Of a DNA stretch of 5,385 nucleotides, positions 1 through 5,385 are shown piece after piece. Source of the DNA: Novosphingobium sp. (GTDB lineage: Bacteria > Pseudomonadota > Alphaproteobacteria > Sphingomonadales > Sphingomonadaceae); assembly GCA_020853995.1 (NCBI GenBank), contig JADYXV010000355.1, positions 1 to 5,385 of the forward strand, written 5' to 3'. The position numbers were made by a program, and so were the translations under genes. Positions within the stretch are counted from its first letter, which is position 1. The number at the start of each line of letters is the position of its first letter. Below the pieces are notes generated by a model, which searched no databases, was not told the DNA's origin, and saw only the letters and a program-made list of their open reading frames with translations.

Positions 1-267
1 GAAGCGCTGTCCGAACCCATCGGCGCAATTGTCGAAGGCGTACGCATCGCGCTGGAAAACACCGCGCCTGAACTGGCGGCAGATATTGTCGATCAGGGCA
101 TTGTTCTCACTGGCGGTGGCGCTTTGATCCGCGGCCTTGATGAACATCTGCGTGAAGAAACCGGTCTGCCTGTCAGCGTCGCCGAAGATCCGCTGTCATG
201 CGTGGCGCTGGGCACCGGTCGCGCTATGGACGACCCGATCTATCGCGGCGTGTTGACCACGGCTTGA
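1..267 (+). CDS. mreB: MreB, rod-shape-determining actin homologue (3' end only)
   Basis: The window opens in frame inside this gene, and 88 codons remain before TGA at 265-267. MreB is a cytoplasmic ATP-binding actin-like protein that forms membrane-associated filaments and positions the elongasome. The visible part covers the end of the actin fold. It has the EALSEP start of a conserved helix, the adenosine-contacting loop VLTGGGALIRGL (fragment residues 35-46, glycines 38-40), and the ETGLPVSVAEDPLSCVALGTG segment (split here: ETGLPV, then VAEDPLSCVALGTG), which matches the C-terminus of E. coli MreB as I recall it. The end (YRGVLTTA) is ordinary for the family. The gene lies 64 bp upstream of mreC and is probably in the same operon. 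The 5' part, including the phosphate-1 motif, is outside the window. Identification is secure. Confidence 0.97.
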   Translation, partial: EALSEPIGAIVEGVRIALENTAPELAADIVDQGIVLTGGGALIRGLDEHLREETGLPVSVAEDPLSCVALGTGRAMDDPIYRGVLTTA

Positions 268-317
268 TCGTCATACGTTGATTGCAATACGGTTCCCTGA
301 CGGACGGGGGCTGGCTT

Positions 318-324
318 GAAGGGG
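318..324 (+). promoter_or_regulatory. Ribosome binding site of mreC
   Basis: GAAGGGG ends 7 bases before the ATG at 332. It is a good purine-rich Shine-Dalgarno sequence and supports that ATG as the mreC start. It is the clearest ribosome binding site in the window. In the rest of the 268-331 gap I see no convincing promoter or terminator. Confidence 0.8.
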
Positions 325-331
325 TGAACGC

Positions 332-1237
332 ATGGCGCGGTCGCAGGACCGGCGCCCGGGCTATTCGCGCAGGGCGCAATACGGGATTTTCACCGGCTAC
401 GTGATTGCCTTGCTGGGCGTCGTGGCAGGGGTTATCGTGCTTGTCGTTTCGCTGATCAATCCGGATGCTTTCTCGTTTGCCCGCAGTTCCGCAGCCGAAA
501 TTGCCAGGCCGATGGGTCAGGCGAATGCAAAGGGCCGCGCTACCGGCCAGAGCGTGTTCGGGGCCATCGGCGCCTATTTCAACGCAGGCCGCCAGAACGC
601 CGATTTGCGGCGCGAAGTCGACGCAGCGCGGGCCAACGCGGTATCGATGCAGTCATTGCAGGATGAAAACCGCCGGTTGAAAGCGCTGCTGGGAATCGTC
701 GATCCCGCGCGCAAACCTGTAGCGACGGTTCACCTGATCGGGTCCACATCATCAAGCACGCGCCGCTTTGCCGTGATCGATGCTGGTTCGGGACAAGGCG
801 TAAAGCCGGGTTTTCCGGTTCGTGCCGCGTCCGGCCTGATCGGGCGCGTCATCGAAGTGGGGCCGGATACTGCCCGCGTGCTTCTGGTAACCGATCCTGA
901 AAACGTCGTGCCGGTCCGCCGCTCGACTGACGGGCTGGCCGCTTTCGTGCAGGGGGCCTCGAACGGACGCATCGATATCCGTCTTATCAATATGGGCGTT
1001 AACCCTGTAAAAAAGGGCGATGTATTCGTCACGTCGGGTTCGGGCGGGCTTTATCCTCCCGGCATTCCCGTAGCCGTTGCCACCGATCCGCACCGTGATG
1101 GCGCCACCGGTCATCTTGCAGCAGATCCTGCGAACAACGAATTCGTGATCGTTGAGCCAAGCTATCAGGCGCAAGCCGCCGCCCAGCTTCAGCAGATTGC
1201 CAGGGACGGTGAAGGCACCGCTGCGGAGACGCCGTGA
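332..1237 (+). CDS. mreC: MreC, rod-shape-determining periplasmic scaffold protein
   Basis: This is a 301-residue bitopic inner-membrane protein. In the periplasm MreC self-assembles and binds PBP2, switching the RodA-PBP2 synthase on. The sequence shows a basic cytoplasmic N-terminus (about 1-16), one hydrophobic membrane segment (about 18-42), and a likely coiled coil around 89-121 (DLRREVDAAR ... LQDENRRLKALLG). A beta-rich MreC core of about 125-280 follows, with the family hallmark TSGSGGLYPPG at 234-244. The last 20 or so residues are Ala/Gln-rich and look disordered. The length suits alphaproteobacterial MreC and is shorter than the 367 residues of E. coli. The ATG at 332 is set by a strong ribosome binding site. 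The stop codon overlaps the GTG start of mreD in a GTGA, indicating translational coupling. Identification is firm. Confidence 0.97.
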   Translation: MARSQDRRPGYSRRAQYGIFTGYVIALLGVVAGVIVLVVSLINPDAFSFARSSAAEIARPMGQANAKGRATGQSVFGAIGAYFNAGRQNADLRREVDAARANAVSMQSLQDENRRLKALLGIVDPARKPVATVHLIGSTSSSTRRFAVIDAGSGQGVKPGFPVRAASGLIGRVIEVGPDTARVLLVTDPENVVPVRRSTDGLAAFVQGASNGRIDIRLINMGVNPVKKGDVFVTSGSGGLYPPGIPVAVATDPHRDGATGHLAADPANNEFVIVEPSYQAQAAAQLQQIARDGEGTAAETP

Positions 1238-1785
1238 GCTGGAACGAGATTGGTTCCGGCGCAGATGCCATCCGCAAGCGGATCAATCGGGAACCTCTGC
1301 CGCTGCTCGCCATCGGCCTTCCGTGGTTAAGCATCATACTGGCCTCGATGGCCAGCTTCTCGCCCATCATCGCATCTGCTCCGATCCTGCCCCCGCTGGC
1401 CTACATGATGCTGCTCGGCTGGCGCATGATGCGGCCGGGCATGCTTCCGGTATGGGCAGGCATGCCATTGGGGTTTGTTGACGATCTCTATTCAGGGCAA
1501 CCGTTCGGTTCGGGCATCTTGCTATGGTCATTGACGATGCTGGCCATGGAAGTGATTGACGAGCGTTTCTTGTGGCGCAGTTTCGCGCAGGACTGGCTCG
1601 CCGCCAGCCTGTTGATGACGGCTTACCTTGGCACTTGCGCGGTTCTGGCAGGCTTCGTCACCGGCTATCCCCTGCCCTTCGTCATCCTTCCGCAAGTATT
1701 GATGTCCGTGATGTTCTTCCCTGTTGTAACAGGGGTAATTGCCCTATTGGACCGGGTGCGCCTCTTGCCTTTGAAGCGGCTATGA
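1234..1785 (+). CDS. mreD: MreD, rod-shape-determining integral membrane protein
   Basis: This is a 183-residue, very hydrophobic protein of the MreD family. It is an inner-membrane partner of MreC that helps balance PBP2 activation; its exact biochemical role is less settled than that of its neighbours. After a polar N-terminus (1-20) I see five or six membrane segments: about 22-46, 49-66, 70-83, 92-108, 119-141 and 148-173. The family signature GFVDDLYSGQPFG is at 80-92, with an acidic pair inside a membrane region. The protein ends in a basic cytoplasmic tail (DRVRLLPLKRL). The start is GTG, overlapping the mreC stop by 4 bp. GGAGA at 1225-1229 lies 4 bases upstream, a short spacing that fits coupling by terminating ribosomes. 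The 3' end overlaps the mrdA start. The family is clear from motif plus position, although MreD sequences diverge strongly. Confidence 0.94.
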   Translation: MSWNEIGSGADAIRKRINREPLPLLAIGLPWLSIILASMASFSPIIASAPILPPLAYMMLLGWRMMRPGMLPVWAGMPLGFVDDLYSGQPFGSGILLWSLTMLAMEVIDERFLWRSFAQDWLAASLLMTAYLGTCAVLAGFVTGYPLPFVILPQVLMSVMFFPVVTGVIALLDRVRLLPLKRL

Positions 1786-3875
1786 AACTCAACTCTCGGC
1801 TGCCCATGACTGCGGCAATCCTGACAAACCGTTTTGAACGGCGCACCTTTGTACTGGGCGCATTGCAAACCGGCGTCGGGGTGCTTCTTGCCACCCGCCT
1901 TGGCTACCTTGCCGTCGCGCAGAACGAAAAATATCGCGCAGATTCCGAAAGCAACCGCGTCAACCTCACCCTGATCCCGCCACGGCGCGGCTGGGTGCTG
2001 GACCGGTTCGGCAATGCGCTTGCCGCCAACCGTGCAGACTTCCGTGTCGATCTTATACCCGACCGTGTTGACGATCCTGACCGGACGATGGCGACGCTTG
2101 CCAGCCTGCTCAATCTTCAACCCGATCGTGTGCGGGACATCCGCGACAAACTTGACAAGGCACGCGGGTTCCAACCTGTCGAGGTTGCATCCAGCCTTGA
2201 TTGGGACAAATTCGCTGCGGTTTCCGTGCGTTTGCCCGAACTGCCAGGCGTCATACCCCAGCGCGGCTATTCGCGGTTCTATCCCGCAGGGGCCGCTGTC
2301 GGCCACCTGGTTGGCTATGTCGGCGCGGCATCGGCGGAAGATTATGAAAAAGAACGCAATCCGCTACTGATCACGCCCGGTTTCAAGATCGGCAAGGACG
2401 GGCTGGAAAAGCACTTCGAAACACGCTTGCGCGGTGTACCCGGCGCACGCCGGGTAGAGGCGACCGCTTCGGGGCGGATCGTGCGCGATCTTGGCACGCG
2501 TGAGGATGTTCCGGGCAAGCCGATCCAGTTGACCATCAACGCCGGCCTGCAAGACTACGCCGCGCGCCGTATCGGCCTTGAATCCGGCTCGGTCGTGGTT
2601 ATGGACTGCGAAACCGGCGATGTCCTCGCCATGGCGTCGATGCCCAGCTTTGATCCCAACAGCTTTTCCGACGGCATTGGCCGCATCGAATGGAAGATGC
2701 TGTCCGAAGATGATCACGTGCCTTTGCGTAACAAGGTGCTGCGCGGGCTCTATCCCCCCGGCTCCACGGTCAAGCCGATGGTGGCAATGGCATTCCTCGA
2801 AGCGGGGCTTGACCCAAGCGCAAGTGTCGGCTGCGGCGGCGGATTGCGCGTAGGCAACCGTGTATTCCACTGCTGGAACCGGCGTGGCCACGGCACGGTT
2901 GATATGGCCAAGGCAATATATCAATCGTGTGATGTCTATTTCTACCATTTCGCACAGAAGCTGGGAATGGACGTGATCGCCACAATGGCCAAGCGTTTGG
3001 GGCTGGGGCAGGAAGTCCCGAGGCCGTACGCCGGGCAATCCTATGGCACCGTGCCCGACCCTGCATGGAAACTGCGCAAATATCAAAAGGAATGGGCGCT
3101 TTACGATACCGTGAACGCGACCATCGGTCAGGGCTACATGCTGGTCAATCCGCTGCAACAGGCGGTCATGGCCTCGCGCATTGCATCCGGCCGCGAAGTC
3201 ATGCCGAGATTGGTGCTGGACCGCAAAGCCCCCCCTGTAAAGTCCATGGGCTTCCGGCAGGATCACCTTGATTTCATCCATTCGGCGATGAGCGAAGTGG
3301 TCAACGGGCGCGGCACAGCAGGACGCGCAAAGCTGCCGATTGACGATGTGTTGATGGCAGGCAAAACCGGCACCGCCCAAGTCGTCGGCCTCAACGTCGC
3401 CAATGGCAAAAGCGGCGCATGGAAGTATCGCGATCACGGCCACTTCATCGCCTTTGCCCCGTTCGATAAGCCCAAATACGCTTGCGCGGTAATCATTGAA
3501 CATGGTGGCGGATCAGGTGCCGCCTATCCTATTGCGCGTGACGTGATGACGTATCTTTTCGCGCCAGACAAAGCGATGGCGGTGCTCGACGAATTCGAAA
3601 AGCAATGGGGCGGCAATGTGCAGCAGCGCATGTCTGCGCGCTACGACAGCTTTGCCGCACAATATGGCGGCAGCGCGCCAAAACCGGTACCTGATGATGA
3701 AGAACTGACCGAACAGGCCGAACAAGCGCGCAAACGCGATACCGCGCCCGCCATCGTCCAGACCGACGCCGCATCTCCGCGTCCGGAACCTGTGGCTACC
3801 GCGCCACAGGGAACCGCGCCTGCCACCAACCCATCCGGAAGCCCGGCAGCAGCAACGCCGCAGGTGCAGCCATGA
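1782..3875 (+). CDS. mrdA: Penicillin-binding protein 2, elongation-specific DD-transpeptidase
   Basis: This is a 697-residue class B PBP that crosslinks new peptidoglycan during elongation as the partner of RodA. It has a short cytoplasmic N-terminus, a membrane anchor (about 22-44), and a pedestal/dimerisation domain (about 65-230) containing RRGWVLDRFG at 68-77 and GKDGLE at 204-209. The transpeptidase domain spans about 267-592. The catalytic set is complete: S328-T-V-K331 (SxxK), S382-C-D384 (the SxN position, with Asp) and K528-T-G-T. A Pro/Ala-rich low-complexity tail occupies about 627-697, making the protein longer than E. coli PBP2 (633). The reading frame is open back to 1572, but the ATG at 1782 is the right start. 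It overlaps the mreD stop as ATGA, has GAAG-CGG just upstream, and gives a normal N-terminus, whereas the upstream codons would overlap mreD by about 200 bp. ATG 1806 is a weaker alternative. Beta-lactams of the mecillinam type target this family. Confidence 0.98.
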   Translation: MKLNSRLPMTAAILTNRFERRTFVLGALQTGVGVLLATRLGYLAVAQNEKYRADSESNRVNLTLIPPRRGWVLDRFGNALAANRADFRVDLIPDRVDDPDRTMATLASLLNLQPDRVRDIRDKLDKARGFQPVEVASSLDWDKFAAVSVRLPELPGVIPQRGYSRFYPAGAAVGHLVGYVGAASAEDYEKERNPLLITPGFKIGKDGLEKHFETRLRGVPGARRVEATASGRIVRDLGTREDVPGKPIQLTINAGLQDYAARRIGLESGSVVVMDCETGDVLAMASMPSFDPNSFSDGIGRIEWKMLSEDDHVPLRNKVLRGLYPPGSTVKPMVAMAFLEAGLDPSASVGCGGGLRVGNRVFHCWNRRGHGTVDMAKAIYQSCDVYFYHFAQKLGMDVIATMAKRLGLGQEVPRPYAGQSYGTVPDPAWKLRKYQKEWALYDTVNATIGQGYMLVNPLQQAVMASRIASGREVMPRLVLDRKAPPVKSMGFRQDHLDFIHSAMSEVVNGRGTAGRAKLPIDDVLMAGKTGTAQVVGLNVANGKSGAWKYRDHGHFIAFAPFDKPKYACAVIIEHGGGSGAAYPIARDVMTYLFAPDKAMAVLDEFEKQWGGNVQQRMSARYDSFAAQYGGSAPKPVPDDEELTEQAEQARKRDTAPAIVQTDAASPRPEPVATAPQGTAPATNPSGSPAAATPQVQP

Positions 3876-4990
3876 TGCCCCGCGCGTATGTTCCGGCCGC
3901 CATCGCGCGTCAGCCCTGGGGGGTGTTGATCCCGCTGATGGCGTTGGTCGGCTTTGGCGCTGCAGTGCTCTATTCAGCGGCTGGCGGACGGTTTGAAACG
4001 TGGTCGATGTCGCATCTCGTGCGCTTTTCGGTCTTTCTGGTTATGGCTATGGTAATCGCCCGGCTGCCGCAAGAACTGTTCCGGAAAATGGCAATCCCGG
4101 TCTATGTCGTCCTGTGCCTGTTGTTGATCCTGGTTGAATTGATCGGCGGGATTGGCGGTGGCAGCCAGCGTTGGCTCAATCTTGGCTTCATGACGCTGCA
4201 ACCATCGGAACTGATGAAGCCGGGCATCGTGCTGGTGCTGGCGTGGTTTTATTCCGTGCTGCCGGTTGGCGAGACACAGAACTGGCGCGCGCTTGGCCCT
4301 GCTGCGGTGCTGCTGGGCGTTCCGGCAGGACTGGTCATGCTCCAGCCTGATCTTGGTACGGGCTTGTCGATCACGTTCGGCGCGGTTGTGGTCATGTTCC
4401 TTGCCGGATTGCCGCTACGCTGGTTTCTGGGCGCTGGTGCGGCGATGCTCGTCATCGCGCCGCTGGCTTTCTTTACGCTGCTGCACGGCTATCAACGCAA
4501 CCGCGTGCTGGTATTCCTTGATCCCGAAAGTGATCCTTTAGGGACAGGCTATCACATCACCCAGTCAAAGATCGCCATCGGATCGGGCGGTGTCTTCGGC
4601 AAGGGGTTTGGCGACGGATCGCAAAGCCACCTCAATTATTTGCCTGAATCCCATACGGACTTCGTTTTTTCAACGATGGCTGAGGAATGGGGCATGATTG
4701 GCGGGCTGTTCGTGCTGGCCGTCTTCGGCCTGATTTTCCGCTGGGGCCTGAAAGTGGCGCTGAACGCGCCCGAACGGTTTCCTCGCCTGCTGGCAGCAGG
4801 CATGGTCATGACCATTTTCTTCTACAGGTGCATCAATCTGATGATGGTCATGGGCCTTGCCCCGGTCGTCGGCATCCCGTTGCCGTGGATGAGCCATGGC
4901 GGATCATCAATGATGACCAACATGATTTGTATCGGCACGATCATGGCTGTTGAACGCTGGAACCGCGTCGCCCCCCGCAGCTTGTCATAA
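3872..4990 (+). CDS. rodA: RodA, SEDS-family peptidoglycan glycosyltransferase
   Basis: This is a 372-residue polytopic protein that polymerises lipid II into glycan strands for cell elongation, in complex with PBP2. About ten membrane segments are visible: near 17-36, 49-66, 74-95, 114-133, 141-157, 163-181, 186-205, 276-297, 309-331 and 343-360. SEDS motifs appear in order: GSQRWLNLG (97-105), QPSELMK (110-116), QPDLGTG (158-164, with D160), GSGGVFGKG, and LPESHTDFVF (257-266). D263 matches the essential catalytic-site Asp262 of E. coli RodA. The C-terminal signature is PLPWMSHGGSS (residues 336-346). The start overlaps the mrdA stop as ATGATG, so initiation at 3872 or 3875 is possible, a one-residue difference. 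AGG at 3862-3864 is a modest ribosome binding site, so coupling to mrdA is likely. RodA rather than FtsW follows from the mrdA neighbour and HTDF context. No clear intrinsic terminator follows. Confidence 0.97.
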   Translation: MMPRAYVPAAIARQPWGVLIPLMALVGFGAAVLYSAAGGRFETWSMSHLVRFSVFLVMAMVIARLPQELFRKMAIPVYVVLCLLLILVELIGGIGGGSQRWLNLGFMTLQPSELMKPGIVLVLAWFYSVLPVGETQNWRALGPAAVLLGVPAGLVMLQPDLGTGLSITFGAVVVMFLAGLPLRWFLGAGAAMLVIAPLAFFTLLHGYQRNRVLVFLDPESDPLGTGYHITQSKIAIGSGGVFGKGFGDGSQSHLNYLPESHTDFVFSTMAEEWGMIGGLFVLAVFGLIFRWGLKVALNAPERFPRLLAAGMVMTIFFYRCINLMMVMGLAPVVGIPLPWMSHGGSSMMTNMICIGTIMAVERWNRVAPRSLS

Positions 4991-5040
4991 GCATCCAGCG
5001 TACCAATCAGGATCGCCGTCGCAAAAAAGCAAAATTGGGG

Positions 5041-5068
5041 CTTGGCAGGGTCCAGAAAAACGCTAAGG
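5041..5068 (+). promoter_or_regulatory. Possible promoter of the tRNA-Lys gene
   Basis: CTTGGC (5041-5046) differs at one base from the alphaproteobacterial -35 form CTTGAC. Sixteen bases downstream, CTAAGG (5063-5068) shares CTA with the -10 form CTATAT. Transcription would begin around 5075, leaving a leader of about 25-30 bases before the mature tRNA. This is pattern matching by eye. The weak -10 half keeps confidence low, and read-through from rodA is an alternative. Confidence 0.3.
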
Positions 5069-5086
5069 GGGCTGCTCCCGAACGGG

Positions 5087-5102
5087 ATTGCCGGATGGCA
5101 AT
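5087..5102 (+). other. Hairpin in the precursor tRNA leader, abutting the tRNA 5' end
   Basis: ATTGCC (5087-5092) and GGCAAT (5097-5102) are perfect reverse complements around a GGAT loop. The stem ends at the base before the first tRNA nucleotide, which is the expected RNase P cleavage site. A smaller inverted repeat, TCCC/GGGA (5076-5079 and 5084-5087, loop GAAC), lies directly upstream and shares base 5087. There is no T-run after either stem, so neither is an intrinsic terminator. The structure is seen directly; any role in processing is inference. Confidence 0.5.
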
Positions 5103-5178
<76 letters not shown>

Positions 5179-5183
5179 TTTTT
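5179..5183 (+). terminator. T-run directly after the tRNA, possible weak termination signal
   Basis: Five T's follow the encoded CCA at once, with further T-rich sequence up to 5190. The paired acceptor and T arms could stand in for a terminator stem in front of this U-tract. I find no conventional GC-rich hairpin with a U-tract, so this is only a candidate. Confidence 0.3.
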
Positions 5184-5197
5184 CCTCTTTATATCAA

Positions 5198-5232
5198 AGC
5201 CTTGAACCGCTTCTTCAGAAGTGGCTCAAGCT
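5198..5232. repeat. Long imperfect inverted repeat (hairpin) downstream of tRNA-Lys
   Basis: The inner stem CCGCTTC (5207-5213) pairs with GAAGTGG (5218-5224) around the loop TTCA, 7 bp with one G-U pair. After a single A/C mismatch, CTTGA (5201-5205) pairs with TCAAG (5226-5230). With base 5200 bulged, AG (5198-5199) pairs with CT (5231-5232). That is about 14 pairs in 35 bases. It could be a transcript 3'-end structure for the tRNA or a protein site. No T-run follows on either strand, so it is not a textbook intrinsic terminator. Confidence 0.5.
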
Positions 5233-5243
5233 GATCTCCATCG

Positions 5244-5264
5244 CTAGGTAGCTTTCTAGGTAGC
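5244..5264. repeat. Direct repeat of CTAGGTAGC, two copies 12 bp apart
   Basis: CTAGGTAGC occurs exactly at 5244-5252 and again at 5256-5264, separated by TTT. It lies in the non-coding stretch beyond tRNA-Lys. The two copies are one or so helical turns apart and could be paired protein-binding sites. No function can be read from the sequence alone. Confidence 0.5.
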
Positions 5265-5330
5265 AGGCAAGATTGTCGCATTTTCTGAAGTGACGAGCAC
5301 ACAGGCATTTGCCCCTTGATATCGGTGGTA

Positions 5331-5366
5331 TGCGGACTTTTGTGGAAGCGTGCGGATGGTAGCGGA
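5331..5366. repeat. Four hexamers (TGCGGA-like) at exact 10-bp spacing
   Basis: TGCGGA (5331), TGTGGA (5341), TGCGGA (5351) and AGCGGA (5361) form a perfectly 10-bp phased series with unrelated 4-bp linkers. The consensus is WGYGGA. The phasing puts each copy on nearly the same face of the helix, as in binding sites for a cooperatively bound protein. Neighbouring blocks at 5321 and 5371 do not fit the consensus. The candidate roles are integrase or excisionase arm sites, or an operator of a gene beyond the window. This is inference. Confidence 0.4.
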
Positions 5367-5385
5367 GGAGGGATCCACCAAGGTC

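Noticed and set aside
1572..1781. In-frame 70-codon extension upstream of mrdA
   Set aside because: It lies wholly inside mreD in another frame, its translation is Arg/Pro-rich without family features, and the ATG at 1782 has the same 4-bp overlap style as the other junctions.
1665..2306. 213-codon open frame on the minus strand across the mreD/mrdA junction
   Set aside because: Antisense shadow of two well-supported genes, with no recognisable family and no good start context.
2364..3503. 379-codon open frame on the minus strand, antisense to mrdA
   Set aside because: The plus frame here is a clear PBP2 with all catalytic motifs. The minus frame encodes a His/Cys/Arg-rich sequence with no recognisable fold, typical of an antisense shadow in GC-rich DNA.
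4991..5040. Possible rodA terminator in the A-rich spacer
   Set aside because: There are A-runs but no stem of useful length followed by T's on the plus strand.
5189..5385. Minus-strand open frame running off the window edge, ending ...LEPLLKKRFKALI before TAA at 5189-5191
   Set aside because: About 65 codons without a stop can arise by chance, a second minus frame is open nearly as far (to 5215), and the rest of the translation is not protein-like. It would need sequence beyond 5385 to judge.
5355..5385. End sequence read on the minus strand (CCTCCGCTACCA) resembles the 3' end of another tRNA
   Set aside because: No T arm with a TTCRANY loop can be drawn in front of it on the minus strand, so there is no tRNA and at most a chance likeness.

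Overview
This window carries the distal end of an alphaproteobacterial rod-shape (elongasome) operon, then a tRNA-Lys gene, then a short stretch of different character. All protein genes are on the plus strand. The order is mreB (3' end only), mreC, mreD, mrdA (PBP2), rodA. The GC-rich coding sequence, the MreC/MreD sequence style, the compact mreBCD-mrdA-rodA cluster, and a tRNA promoter resembling the alphaproteobacterial CTTGAC/CTATAT type suggest a member of the Sphingomonadales (Novosphingobium/Sphingomonas/Erythrobacter-like). That placement is inference from recall, not a database result.

Layout. Positions 1-267 encode the last 88 residues of the actin homologue MreB. A 64-bp gap holds the mreC ribosome binding site. 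mreC (332-1237), mreD (1234-1785), mrdA (1782-3875) and rodA (3872-4990) each overlap the next by exactly 4 bp (GTGA, ATGA, ATGA), so they are almost certainly one translationally coupled message. Positions 4991-5102 are a non-coding spacer with a plausible tRNA promoter and a perfect 6-bp hairpin ending at the base before the tRNA. A complete tRNA-Lys(CTT) with encoded CCA lies at 5103-5178. Positions 5179-5385 have no recognisable gene. Their GC is about 50% by hand count, against 65% in one 60-bp mrdA line I counted. They hold a long imperfect hairpin, a 9-bp direct repeat, and four hexamers spaced exactly 10 bp apart.

How the genes work together. MreB filaments on the inner face of the membrane connect through MreC and MreD to the synthase pair: RodA (SEDS glycan polymerase) makes glycan strands from lipid II, and PBP2 (transpeptidase) crosslinks them. 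MreC binds and activates PBP2 in the periplasm. All the key residues I could check in PBP2 and RodA are present, so the machine looks functional.

Novelty. The five protein genes are a well-known system and I see no undescribed system in them. The part most worth a second look is the region after tRNA-Lys. Its composition shift, short direct repeats and helically phased hexamers next to a tRNA 3' end are what the edge of an integrated element can look like, but the window ends before any integrase could be seen.
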